A stretch of 64,000 nucleotides of DNA from NCBI GenBank assembly GCA_030696695.1, contig JAUYRP010000034.1:734599-798598 (forward strand), given 5' to 3'. Position numbers and translations under genes: made by a program. The notes under the pieces were generated by a model. That model had not been told where the DNA came from, did no database searches, and saw only the letters and a list, made by a program, of their open reading frames with translations. Positions 54,565 to 62,821 of this stretch are shown one piece after another; the first letter of the stretch is position 1, and every line of letters starts with the position of its first letter. This DNA comes from Methylophilus sp. GTDB lineage: Bacteria; Pseudomonadota; Gammaproteobacteria; Burkholderiales; Methylophilaceae.

Positions 54565-54978
54565 TTAATACTTGTCTAACCAAGTGCCAGTTCCACCAAC
54601 TCCTTTTTTAAAACAATTATTACATTTAGGTAAGCGACCGATACTAGCGTGGTACTTACTCAATAGATCGCCACACGTTGCGCAGGTGGATCTAGAGTCT
54701 GTTAAAGACTTGTGAATCTCTCTCAGAATAGCGATTTCGTGCGATTGTGTAAGTAAGGTAAACTGCACATTCAGAATCCCAAACGAATCATCAATTGAAT
54801 CTAATTGAAATTTAAAAGGTGTAAGATTTTTTATAAGATTTTCTACTATGATTTTCCAACCATATCCATACTCGGGTTCAAAGTACTGATTCAGTATCAA
54901 TTTTTTACCTAAATCTAATGATTTAAAATGAGATACAGAGTCAAAACTTTGAATCTGATTAGTAGAATCCGATTGCAT
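54565..54978 (-). CDS. Zinc-ribbon hypothetical protein
   Basis: A 137-residue protein with a C-terminal four-cysteine zinc ribbon (CATCGDLLSKYHASIGRLPKCNNC). The N-terminal two thirds are not recognised. It overlaps the Lon-like AAA+ gene by 20 bases, so the two act together. AT-rich like the rest of the island. Confidence 0.65.
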   Translation of the reverse strand: MQSDSTNQIQSFDSVSHFKSLDLGKKLILNQYFEPEYGYGWKIIVENLIKNLTPFKFQLDSIDDSFGILNVQFTLLTQSHEIAILREIHKSLTDSRSTCATCGDLLSKYHASIGRLPKCNNCFKKGVGGTGTWLDKY

Positions 54979-55915
54979 GATATTTTCTCCTGTTCATAGT
55001 ATCCAAATCAGAATTGATAATATTTGTCCTTCTGTGTATAACTGCGGACATGACAGCATTCTCAAGCGTCATCTTTATTTCTCTTGGGGACAATCCTATA
55101 AGTGAATTAATCACGGAAGAATCTATTGATGACGAAAGTATATTTCCAAAGGATTTATCTTTTCGAATTTTTGAATAAATGCTTTCAACAATATTTGGCA
55201 TGTCATTAAGACCTGGCCGATTAATTTGGAATACCTTCATCCTCGATATGATAGGCTCAGGAATATTATTGATTTGATTTGCAGTGAGAATCCAAATTAC
55301 CTTACTGACATCTAACTCGAGCTCAAGCGCTTCATCTTTGAACTTAGATGCAGAGTGTGTTTCAAGAAGATTGTAAAGTGGATTAATCGGGTTATATCCA
55401 TTCCCGTTATTTGATTTATCAACTTCATCAATCATGAAGATGGGATTGCCAATAGGGCACGCAGCAATTGATTTAGCGATAAATCCAACAGCACCATCAC
55501 CCCATTGCAAACTACCACCTGATATGGCAAAACTTGCAGTTGTTATGTTCATGCAAATCTCAAAAAGTGGTAGTTGCAAGGATTTTGCCAACTCAGCAAC
55601 AAAAAAGGTTTTTCCAAGACCAGGGTCACCTAAAAGCAAAATTGGGTTTGTCTCAAACGGTAAATTCAAATTCTTTAATGCGGTAGCGTGCACTTCATAA
55701 TATTCAATCACTTCAATGAAGTTTGGGAATCGAATTTTTAGACTATCAAATGGACTTAAATCTTGGATCACGCGAAGTTCACGTTCGCAATCCCATAGTT
55801 GTTTTAGTACAAACCCTACTTTGGACTTGATATCTTCGTGACGGTGTTTTAGCTCTTCAACACGACCAACAAGTTGTTGATGATCTACTAAATTAAATTT
55901 GTGAGTTGTACTCAT
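54959..55915 (-). CDS. Lon-like AAA+ ATPase without protease domain
   Basis: A 318-residue AAA+ protein. Walker A LLGDPGLGKTFF, Walker B PIFMIDEVDKSN, sensor 1 VIWILTANQINNIPEP and an arginine region ISRMKVFQI resemble the ATPase part of Lon. The C-terminal helical lid is present (GLSPREIKMTLENAVMSAV), but the Lon protease domain with its Ser-Lys dyad is absent. It is paired with a zinc-ribbon protein and lies just beyond the Tn7-like genes; its role is unknown. Confidence 0.8.
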   Translation of the reverse strand: MSTTHKFNLVDHQQLVGRVEELKHRHEDIKSKVGFVLKQLWDCERELRVIQDLSPFDSLKIRFPNFIEVIEYYEVHATALKNLNLPFETNPILLLGDPGLGKTFFVAELAKSLQLPLFEICMNITTASFAISGGSLQWGDGAVGFIAKSIAACPIGNPIFMIDEVDKSNNGNGYNPINPLYNLLETHSASKFKDEALELELDVSKVIWILTANQINNIPEPIISRMKVFQINRPGLNDMPNIVESIYSKIRKDKSFGNILSSSIDSSVINSLIGLSPREIKMTLENAVMSAVIHRRTNIINSDLDTMNRRKYHAIGFY

Positions 55916-56245
55916 AGCTACTCCTCAGAGCTGCCGTCATCGGCAGCAGTTACAAGATGATTTTGTATGTGAGGAAGGTTGCTATTCGCCCAGTTGAACC
56001 GATTCTCTTGAGATAGAGCGCCGGGTGCTTAATTATTGAATTGAATCGAATCATTTGTTAAATATTTTATTAAGACGAAAAAATCAAGTCAATTAATAAT
56101 ATATTGATTTTATTAGTTTATTTTAGATCATTTAAAGTGAATGAATTTTTTTCACTACTTTAAGGAAATTTATGAGTTTGTAAGTGTATGATATATATAG
56201 GTTTGATTTATACTACTTTAATAGTAAGGAACATTGTTGTTCTAA
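55916..56245. other. Intergenic region upstream of the AAA+ gene
   Basis: No gene seen. It contains a CTGCCG-TCAT-CGGCAG hairpin at about 55931-55946. It also contains CACTACTTTAA (about 56155) in inverted orientation to the TTAAAGTAGTG of repeat R2, and very AT-rich sequence. Confidence 0.4.
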
Positions 56246-56439
56246 ACAATTAAAGTAGTGAAATTACTTACAAATCGAAAATCCCCCAAAATTATTTAGC
56301 TGTATGAAGTAATAATGTTTAGGCCAAATCTTGTAATAGTTGATTTATGTGTCATATGCTCACCCTATTCATAGAAATTTGTTGTTGTTGTTGCTGTTGT
56401 TCACTTTAGGCATCTAAATCCCCAAAGCAGTCATTCATA
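56246..56439. repeat. Dispersed repeat copy R2 (partner at 17,711-17,903)
   Basis: Contains AATTAAAGTAGTGAAAT (56248-56264), ATGAAGTAATAATGTTTAGG (56303) and CATCTAAATCCCCAAAGCAG (56412) in the same order as R1 near rpoH. A TTG-type trinucleotide run (about 56382-56401) lies inside. No coding potential seen. Confidence 0.6.
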
Positions 56440-56464
56440 AGAGCACTAAATAAACTTAGTTGCG

Positions 56465-56599
56465 TCCGTATTTGCTATAAATTATTATACGGACAGAGCA
56501 ATAGCTAACCTTAAGATTTAAAAAGAAAAATAACATGCCAAAATCAAATTTCACATTATTATTATGCGTACGCCTGCGTCCGCATAATTACTGTTAGGG
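56465..56599. other. Double-hairpin element A at the start of cassette run 1
   Basis: Left hairpin GTCCGTAT (56465-56472) / ATACGGAC (56488-56495). After about 65 bases comes a right hairpin, ATTATGCGTACG (56561-56572) / CGTCCGCATAAT (56577-56588) with one mismatch, then TACT and the cassette boundary GTTAGGG (56593-56599). The arms of both hairpins are variants of one 8-base word. Element B at 62661-62794 has the same layout with a different word. Confidence 0.6.
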
Positions 56600-56602
56600 T
56601 TT

Positions 56603-56899
56603 ATGAGCACCTTAGCAAATACAAATATTCGTTTGAGCGCACACCGAGCGTTATTGGGAGCAATTTCGTCAACGCTACGTGCAGTTTCTATTGAAGTCTC
56701 AAGTCAAATTATTCGTATTAGAAATATCTTTGATGATGGCTGCACCGAGAGTGAAAAAGAATTATTATCTGCTGTAGGAGCTGAAATCGCCTCAGACTTT
56801 CCTGAAGTTCATAAAATCGAAGAGGAGTTCTTAGTTATACCTAAGCATGAGCCAATGCAGCATTTCGAGAACCTTGTGTTTCTTCGCTATGAACCCTAA
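56603..56899 (+). CDS. Integron cassette 1 protein, hypothetical
   Basis: Ninety-eight residues, soluble, not recognised; a helical N-terminal half (RLSAHRALLGAISSTLRAVSIEVSSQIIRIR) and an acidic C-terminus. It begins 4 bases after the cassette boundary GTTAGGG, and its stop codon is part of the attC core CCCTAAC, which is complementary to that boundary, as expected for an intact gene cassette. Confidence 0.75.
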   Translation: MSTLANTNIRLSAHRALLGAISSTLRAVSIEVSSQIIRIRNIFDDGCTESEKELLSAVGAEIASDFPEVHKIEEEFLVIPKHEPMQHFENLVFLRYEP

Positions 56900-56951
56900 C
56901 CCATCATTCAAGCGGGACGCCTAACGGCGCCCCTTAATTCAAACGTTAGGT
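56894..56951 (+). repeat. attC site of cassette 1
   Basis: 58 bases from CCCTAAC to GTTAGGT, with internal GGGACGCC/GGCGCCCC-type inverted arms and the ATTCAAGCGGGACGCCTAAC block shared almost exactly with the attC at 63549-63606. Confidence 0.88.
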
Positions 56952-56957
56952 CGCCAT

Positions 56958-57251
56958 ATGCGAAAAACCCTCTGGATTTGGTCTTTCCTGTCGGCAGGTC
57001 ACCTTGGCCTAGCGGTTTTATCAATCTTCTTGGGCATCGATAGGCTGTCCGCCATTGTTGCTGGCACTATCTACCTTCCGCTCTGGCCGGTCAGCAAGTT
57101 GGGCCTCCCCGTTTTCCAGGGGAACCAGTGGATGATCCCGCCACCTAACGCGCTTGGTTGGGCTTTTGTCGCTGTGTTTTGGGGGCTTCTATACTGGGCC
57201 TTAGCCTCCTCACTCAGTCGTTTCCTTCAAAAGCGTTCCCAAGCGGCCTAA
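56958..57251 (+). CDS. Integron cassette 2 membrane protein
   Basis: Ninety-seven residues with about three hydrophobic segments (LWIWSFLSAGHLGLAVLSIFL, LSAIVAGTIYLPLWPV, GWAFVAVFWGLLYWALA). Not recognised. It lies between attC1 and attC2, starting 6 bases after the boundary. The DNA is clearly more GC-rich than that of cassette 1, consistent with independent origins of cassettes. Confidence 0.75.
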   Translation: MRKTLWIWSFLSAGHLGLAVLSIFLGIDRLSAIVAGTIYLPLWPVSKLGLPVFQGNQWMIPPPNALGWAFVAVFWGLLYWALASSLSRFLQKRSQAA

Positions 57252-57373
57252 CCCTTGGCTCACTCAACTCGGACCCCACCTGCATTGCCTTCCGTTTTCT
57301 CTCAACTTCTCGCTATCTTGGTTTCGTTCATCGCCTCGGTGCAGGCGGGGTTGGTTAGCTTCATTCGTTATGC
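57246..57373 (+). repeat. attC site of cassette 2 (long type)
   Basis: 128 bases from GCCTAAC to GTTATGC. The outer stem is ACCCCACCTGCA (57273-57284) against TGCAGGCGGGGT (57340-57351), one mismatch in twelve pairs. The core is complementary to the cassette-2 start except at one base. Confidence 0.8.
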
Positions 57374-57711
57374 ATAAAGACACTAACTACACTCCTAACC
57401 ACATACCCGAAAATGAAAGAATGCAAAACATTGCTTTCTCCATTTTGCTAGCTGTCTATGGAGCATATGGTGTGTGGGTTAACGATCTGTATATCCCAGG
57501 GAAACGCTCCAAAGGCATTCATCTTCACGATGTCCCAGCTTGGATAATGTATGCGGCGTTTATTTGCGCCTGTTTAGTTATGCTTTCAGTTGTCGTCGAT
57601 CACTATGACAAACGTAACAACGAAACCAATTACAAGTTATTCGCAAATGTTTTTAGGTATCTTGGATGGGGATTTTTTGTGCTTTCCTTAATCATGGCAA
57701 TTATTCGGTAA
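57370..57711 (+). CDS. Integron cassette 3 membrane protein
   Basis: A 113-residue protein with three hydrophobic segments (FSILLAVYGAYGVWV, WIMYAAFICACLVMLSVVV, LGWGFFVLSLIMAIIR). Not recognised. Its ATG lies inside the attC core GTTATGC, so cassette insertion itself creates the start codon context and no upstream leader belongs to the cassette. Confidence 0.72.
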   Translation: MHKDTNYTPNHIPENERMQNIAFSILLAVYGAYGVWVNDLYIPGKRSKGIHLHDVPAWIMYAAFICACLVMLSVVVDHYDKRNNETNYKLFANVFRYLGWGFFVLSLIMAIIR

Positions 57712-57712
57712 T

Positions 57713-57772
57713 GCATAACCGGTCCATCAAGCGGGACGCGCTGATGCAGGCCCCTTACAACAAACGTTGTAT
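57713..57772 (+). repeat. attC site of cassette 3
   Basis: 60 bases from GCATAAC to GTTGTAT, with the CATCAAGCGGGACGC block of the other short attC sites. GCATAAC is the exact complement of the cassette-3 start GTTATGC. Last attC of run 1; GTTGTAT departs from the GTTRRRY consensus at one base. Confidence 0.82.
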
Positions 57773-57797
57773 GACCGCCTAATCCCCAAATCCGGAG

Positions 57798-57820
57798 AAT
57801 CCCCTTAGCTGGCCTTCGAG
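57798..57820. repeat. Copy of the dispersed AATCCCC..AGC.G.C.TTC motif
   Basis: GAATCCCCTTAGCTGGCCTT, immediately after the last attC of run 1, with a partial copy AATCCCCAAATCCGG just before it. Confidence 0.45.
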
Positions 57821-57986
57821 TGTGAAGTCCTTTCTTTCTTAATCAACCTTTCATAGATATCAGTTTAATGAAGGCTATTCAGCTATTCAAAACTACCAAT
57901 GCGTAGTTAGAAAAATACGATTTATATTTTTACTTGTCGCTCATCTTTGGTGCTAGGCTATAAGGTGGAGTAATCACTCAACCAAA

Positions 57987-59237
57987 GTGAGTAAAATGTT
58001 ACCTGTAAATCTTTCTACACTTGCACGGCGCCCATGGCTAAAAATTTCAATTGTAATATTGGTTTTGGTATCCCTCACCGCTTATCTATTACGTAACCTG
58101 ATACTGGGGAAACCAGTTGATGCTTACCCCGCAACGATAACTGAATTAGTACAAACAGTGGTTGCTAGTGGACGAGTGATAACACCACAACGCATCGTAA
58201 TTGCTGCCGAAACAACTAGACGAGTTAGTTTAATTCCAGTAATAGAGGGCCAAACAGTTAAACGCGGTCAATTACTCATTCAATTAAATGACCAAGATGA
58301 ACGTGCAAGCTTGGCACAGGCCACTGCAACTGTCAGACAGGCGGAAGCTAAATTAAGACAGCTGCGTGAGGTAGAACTTCCCTCAGCATTACAAAATTTA
58401 AAGCAAGCGCAAACAAATATTGAAGAAGCACGTAAGCAATATGACCGCACTAAAGATTTGCAAGCACGCGGTTTTATTAGTCAGGCTCAGTTAGATGAAG
58501 CAAAGCGTAACTACGATGTAATCAGTAGCCAAGTCCGTCTGGCTCGTTTACAGGTAGAAACCAATCTACCAACTGGTAGTGATTTAGCACTTGCTATAGC
58601 GGCTGTCGAGCAGGCCAATGCAAGCTTATATTTAGCAAAGGTTAAGCTGAGTGAAGATGCGATTCTTGCACCGGAAGATGGCACGCTTATCCGTCGCAGC
58701 GTTGAGTCTGGAGACGTCGTCCAGCCAGGTAAGGAATTAATGGTGCTTGCTGCAAACGGTGAAACACAAATTCTGGTGCTGCTTGATGAGAAAAACCTAG
58801 CCAAACTAGCCTTAGGACAAAAGGTATTAGCATCAGCCGATGCCTATGCAGATGAACGTTTTGATGCAGTTGTGAGCTATATTAACCCAAGTATAGATGC
58901 AACACGCGGTGCAGTCGAAGTGAAGATGGCAGTACCTAAACCACCCGTTTACTTACGACAAGACATGACCGTTTCAGTGGATATTGAAACAGCGCGCCGT
59001 GCAAATGCACTAGTGATTCCAACAGGTGCTTTACATGATGCTTCAAGCAGTTCTCCTTGGGTGCTCGTAGTACGCGACAACTTCACAATTAAGCAGCCAG
59101 TAAAACTTGGTTTACGTGGTGATAATAATATAGAAGTACTGAGTGGACTAAAAGCTGGCGAAGCAGTGATTTTAACTGCACTCGGCACCATTGAAGCGGG
59201 TATGCATGTGCGTGCAAATATCATAAAAACGCAATGA
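57987..59237 (+). CDS. Periplasmic adaptor (HlyD/MacA family) of an ABC efflux system
   Basis: A 416-residue membrane-fusion protein: one N-terminal membrane helix (ISIVILVLVSLTAYLL), lipoyl-type half motifs, a helical hairpin (ATVRQAEAKLRQLREVELPSALQNL... to YDVISSQVRLARLQVETN), the second lipoyl half (ILAPEDGTLIRRSVESGDVVQPG) and a beta-barrel domain. It bridges the inner-membrane ABC complex to the outer membrane. Overlaps the permease gene by four bases. Confidence 0.9.
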   Translation: MSKMLPVNLSTLARRPWLKISIVILVLVSLTAYLLRNLILGKPVDAYPATITELVQTVVASGRVITPQRIVIAAETTRRVSLIPVIEGQTVKRGQLLIQLNDQDERASLAQATATVRQAEAKLRQLREVELPSALQNLKQAQTNIEEARKQYDRTKDLQARGFISQAQLDEAKRNYDVISSQVRLARLQVETNLPTGSDLALAIAAVEQANASLYLAKVKLSEDAILAPEDGTLIRRSVESGDVVQPGKELMVLAANGETQILVLLDEKNLAKLALGQKVLASADAYADERFDAVVSYINPSIDATRGAVEVKMAVPKPPVYLRQDMTVSVDIETARRANALVIPTGALHDASSSSPWVLVVRDNFTIKQPVKLGLRGDNNIEVLSGLKAGEAVILTALGTIEAGMHVRANIIKTQ

Positions 59238-60472
59238 ATCCACTTTTTCCATTTGAATGGATTGTTGCGACTCGCTTTATGCGAGAAGGAAGAATGCAGA
59301 CATTACTTATTATAGGTGGTGTAGCGCTTGGTGTTTCGGTGATTGTTTTTATCTCGGCACTAATAAGTGGCTTACAAAGTAATTTATTCCGTCGCACGCT
59401 AGACTTTCAAGCACAGATTGTAATCCTGCCCCCAGAAGAAATCGCTAGACCATTACGCGGCCTGAATTATCAAAAAGCTAATAAGCAAGAATCAGTATTA
59501 GTGCAAGCAAGGGCGCAGAGGCTACGCTCAATTGATCAATGGCAAAAAGTACGTGACCAACTGCTATTAATGAAAAATGTCACGGTAGTAGCACCGGTCG
59601 TTTCAGGCGCGGGTTTTGTAATTCGAGCCGATGCAAACAGGGCGATCACCTTGACAGGTATCGAACCGGAAAATTACTTACGTTTGATTGCGCTAAAAGA
59701 CAAGATAATTGCTGGTAGTGCAAACGTTACCAGTTCGGATATTCTTGTGGGCATAGAACTTGCCAAAGATATGGGGGTTTCTATGGGCGATAAACTCACT
59801 TTAAGAACCGCTTCAGGAGGCACTGCGACATTGATGATTAGCGGCATTTTTGATTTTGGAAACAAGGGGCAAAACCAGCGTGCGGTTTATGTTGCTTTTC
59901 GCACTGCGCAAAGTTTGCTTAATTTGGCTGGTGGCGCCAGCAGCCTTGAAGTGAATGTAGCTGACCCATTCTCTGCTGAAAATATCGCGCAAGATATACA
60001 GGCGCAAACTGGACTTAAAGTTGAAAGTTGGATTGCCACCAACGCTCAATTTTTTAGTGCGCTTGCTGCGCAATCAATGTCAAATACTATCATTCGTTTT
60101 TTTGTTGGTTTAACTGCTGCACTTGGCATTGCCAGCGTACTAGTGGTTTCCGTAGTGCAAAAATCAAAAGAAATTGGTTTGCTACGGGCAACTGGCACCT
60201 CTAGGCAACAAGTCCTTCGCATATTTTTATTGCAAGGTGCATTAATGGGGTTGATGGGCTCTATCGTTGGCTCATTGATGGGCTGGGGATTCCTGATGCT
60301 TTGGCGAGGCATCGCAAAAAATGCTGATGGCACCCCATTGTTCGTTATCAACTTTGACCCTATGCTGTTTTTATATGCGGCACTAGGCGCAACACTCGTT
60401 GGCACTCTTGCAGCTATGTTCCCTGCTTTACGTGCCGCTAGATTAGACCCTGCGGTGGCGATTCGTGGCTGA
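59234..60472 (+). CDS. FtsX/MacB-type ABC permease
   Basis: A 412-residue permease with the MacB-PCD periplasmic domain between membrane helix 1 ([21 protein letters not shown]) and three C-terminal helices ([62 protein letters not shown]). The cytosolic loop [22 protein letters not shown] is the classic FtsX coupling segment. It overlaps the ATPase gene by eight bases. Confidence 0.9.
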   Translation: MNPLFPFEWIVATRFMREGRMQTLLIIGGVALGVSVIVFISALISGLQSNLFRRTLDFQAQIVILPPEEIARPLRGLNYQKANKQESVLVQARAQRLRSIDQWQKVRDQLLLMKNVTVVAPVVSGAGFVIRADANRAITLTGIEPENYLRLIALKDKIIAGSANVTSSDILVGIELAKDMGVSMGDKLTLRTASGGTATLMISGIFDFGNKGQNQRAVYVAFRTAQSLLNLAGGASSLEVNVADPFSAENIAQDIQAQTGLKVESWIATNAQFFSALAAQSMSNTIIRFFVGLTAALGIASVLVVSVVQKSKEIGLLRATGTSRQQVLRIFLLQGALMGLMGSIVGSLMGWGFLMLWRGIAKNADGTPLFVINFDPMLFLYAALGATLVGTLAAMFPALRAARLDPAVAIRG

Positions 60473-61214
60473 GTACGATGATGCTATCACCTTACGCCTT
60501 GAAGGAATACGCAAAGCCTATGGCGTTGGGACGCCAGCAGAAACTGAGGTGCTGCATGGTATAGATCTAATATTAAAACGTGGCGAGTTTGCTGCTTTGA
60601 TAGGACCGTCTGGTTCTGGAAAAAGCACCTTGCTGAATATTATTGGCCTACTTGACCAACCTAATCAAGGTAAGCTTTTCATCACAGGCCAATCCACCGA
60701 GTTATTAAAAGATATTGAACTGACACGTTTACGCGCAAGCGAGATTGGTTTTATTTTTCAATTTCATAATCTGTTACCTGCATTTACTGCTCTTGAAAAT
60801 GTGATGCTACCACGCCTAGCCGAGCTTGGTCATCCAAACGAAGAGATGCGTTTAATAGCGGCAGAACTTATTGAAAAAGTTGGGCTAACGCCATGGAAGG
60901 AACATAAATCAAATGACTTGTCGGGTGGTCAACAGCAACGAGTTGCTATCGCACGTGCGCTTGTGATGAACCCTGCCTTGGTGTTAGCTGATGAGCCCAC
61001 TGGTAATTTAGATACCAAATCAGCTGATAGTGTTTTTGATTTAATGCGCGAGATGAATAAAACTAATGGCACTACATTCTTGATTGTCACGCACGACCCT
61101 AGACTTGCACAGCGCTGTGACCGCATTATTGAAATGGTTGATGGAAACATCGCTTCAGACAAGGAAAATTTAAATGTGTTAAAAATTGGTGACAATAACA
61201 CTCATATTTCTTAA
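60465..61214 (+). CDS. ABC transporter ATPase, LolD/MacB type
   Basis: A 249-residue ATPase with Walker [12 protein letters not shown]-loop [23 protein letters not shown], signature [15 protein letters not shown], Walker [15 protein letters not shown] and the switch [13 protein letters not shown]. The sequence type matches LolD/MacB/DevA ATPases that drive mechanotransmission rather than pore transport. Third gene of the efflux operon. Confidence 0.93.
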   Translation: MAEYDDAITLRLEGIRKAYGVGTPAETEVLHGIDLILKRGEFAALIGPSGSGKSTLLNIIGLLDQPNQGKLFITGQSTELLKDIELTRLRASEIGFIFQFHNLLPAFTALENVMLPRLAELGHPNEEMRLIAAELIEKVGLTPWKEHKSNDLSGGQQQRVAIARALVMNPALVLADEPTGNLDTKSADSVFDLMREMNKTNGTTFLIVTHDPRLAQRCDRIIEMVDGNIASDKENLNVLKIGDNNTHIS

Positions 61215-61556
61215 TGCTAAGATGCCTCAGTAACGTAGGTAGTTTGAAGAAATATATACAGTAATATTTTCAAATTTGGATTTACAAATGATTTTACCGC
61301 TGATGATTAGTTAAAATTTCAAAAGTCCCCTTATGTGCCTGCTAGAATCTAATCCTCAAAGTTGAACATAAATCTCCTAATTGTCTGTTAAACCACAATT
61401 CACTTTGTGCGGCATGTGATTTGTCCACTCTCGACTTGTGTTGTGCTATGTGCCATATACTTCTGAAACTGTATTAATAAATGTCCATTTTTCTGACTAG
61501 ATACAGATTAAATTAAATTTAGTTTCTAATGATCAATCTCTAGAAAGTCGTATAAG
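61215..61556. other. Intergenic region, no gene seen
   Basis: About 340 bases between the efflux operon and the DUF4105 gene, AT-rich, with scattered TGT/ACA-rich sequence and one weak CCCC motif (about 61326). No terminator with a T-run and no convincing ORF seen. Confidence 0.35.
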
Positions 61557-62555
61557 TTGAAGGTTATTAAGACACTTCTCATGATAGCAATAATCTTGCT
61601 AGCTACTTGTTGGGGAGCTCTCGCTATCTATTTTGGTAACTCCAATACATCTTGGATTCAAACTATATTGGCAATCGGATTTGCTTTATCTGGATTATTG
61701 ACAATATTTTTACTAGGCACAATACGCTTTCGCTGGCGTATGTTGGTGCTTTTTGGAATTTTGTTTGTATGTGTTGTTTTATGGTGGATGCGCATTCAAC
61801 CATCAAATGATCGACAATGGCAGCAGGATGTTGAAAAGATTGCTTACGCGACGGTTGAAGGTGATTTGGTCACAGTTTGGAATGTCCGTAATTTTAATTA
61901 TAAAAGTGAGTTTGAATATCAGCCTGCGTATTTCAATAAAACTTATGACTTGAGTAAACTTGAGAGTGCTGATCTTTTCACTACCTATTGGATGGGTCCT
62001 GCTATAGCCCATACTATGCTAAGTTTTAATTTTGGTGAAGGTGGCCATCTTGCCATTTCAATTGAGGCACGAAAAGAGGAGGGGGAAAGTTATTCATCAA
62101 TTAAAGGGTTTTTCAAACAATATGAGTTGATTTATATCGCAGCAGATGAGCGTGATCTAGTACGTCTTCGGACGAATTATCGTAAAAACCCAGTTGAAGA
62201 TGTGTATCTTTATGCTATTCATTGGCCTAAGAAAGATGTAAAGAAGATTTTCTTGCAATACATTTATGAAATAAATAGATTAAACGACCAACCAGCTTTT
62301 TATAACTCCTTGGTGGAGAATTGCACAACCATGATTTGGATACATACTTTAGTGAACCAAGATCATCTTAAATTTTCATGGAAAATTTTAGCAAGCGGGT
62401 TTTATCCTGAATATCTTTATGAGAATGGTCAAATAGATCAATCTTTACCTTTTTCAGAAATACAAAAACGCGCCCATATTAACGTCTTAGCTAACAATGC
62501 TGATCAGGCTTCAGATTTTTCGAAACGGATCCGTGAAAAACCTAATGCAAATTGA
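61557..62555 (+). CDS. DUF4105 (Lnb-like) membrane protein
   Basis: A 332-residue protein with three N-terminal hydrophobic segments (VIKTLLMIAIILLATCWGAL, ILAIGFALSGLLTIFLLG, MLVLFGILFVCVVLWW) followed by a DUF4105 domain. Its NlpC/P60-like core is visible as GEGGHLAISIEARK (His) and LVENCTTMIW (Cys). The family is related to periplasmic lacto-N-biosidase N-termini and may hydrolyse or bind envelope amides; function unknown. The TTG start lacks a clear ribosome binding site; an ATG at 61581 is an alternative. Confidence 0.8.
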   Translation: MKVIKTLLMIAIILLATCWGALAIYFGNSNTSWIQTILAIGFALSGLLTIFLLGTIRFRWRMLVLFGILFVCVVLWWMRIQPSNDRQWQQDVEKIAYATVEGDLVTVWNVRNFNYKSEFEYQPAYFNKTYDLSKLESADLFTTYWMGPAIAHTMLSFNFGEGGHLAISIEARKEEGESYSSIKGFFKQYELIYIAADERDLVRLRTNYRKNPVEDVYLYAIHWPKKDVKKIFLQYIYEINRLNDQPAFYNSLVENCTTMIWIHTLVNQDHLKFSWKILASGFYPEYLYENGQIDQSLPFSEIQKRAHINVLANNADQASDFSKRIREKPNAN

Positions 62556-62581
62556 CTCTACTGATCTTCTTAGGGTTAGAT

Positions 62582-62606
62582 AAATTCCCAAAGCGGCCAT
62601 TCAAAC
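62582..62606. repeat. Copy of the dispersed CCCAAAGCGGCCATTCAAAC motif
   Basis: Closest copy to the consensus, located 55 bases before double-hairpin element B; another copy similarly precedes element A (about 56417-56439). Confidence 0.5.
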
Positions 62607-62660
62607 ATCAAATTTCCCATTCAAAGAAACTTCGTCTAGAATCATTTGCAGTAACGCTCT

Positions 62661-62794
62661 GTCTCTATATTAATAATTTAATATAGAGACGCATAAACAA
62701 TAAAACCAAGAAGAAGCAATAGATTCCAGCCATGCATATCAATTTTCAATTTATTAATATAGAGACCCATGGGTCTCTATAATTACTGTTATGC
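62661..62794. other. Double-hairpin element B at the start of cassette run 2
   Basis: Left hairpin: perfect 13-bp arms GTCTCTATATTAA (62661-62673) / TTAATATAGAGAC (62678-62690). About 67 bases later comes a perfect 24-bp palindrome (62758-62781) made of the same GTCTCTAT word, then AATTACT and the cassette boundary GTTATGC (62788-62794). TTAATATAGAGAC occurs twice as a direct repeat. Layout and the flanking ATAATTACTGTTA match element A while the stem word differs. Confidence 0.62.
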
Positions 62795-62821
62795 CGCGTG
62801 CTGAGCGACTCTGGAGAAACA

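Noticed and set aside
46856..55915. A CRISPR array or Cas genes accompanying the TniQ-bearing transposon.
   Set aside because: No regularly spaced direct repeats and no Cas-like proteins were found in the island.
56382..56401. TTG trinucleotide run as a phase-variable repeat.
   Set aside because: It is short, imperfect and not inside or in front of a gene, so length changes would have no obvious effect.
57766..62690. The efflux operon plus DUF4105 gene as one very large integron cassette.
   Set aside because: The cassette start GTTGTAT has no complementary ATACAAC core at the right; the only similar word there is GCATAAAC in element B, which does not match.
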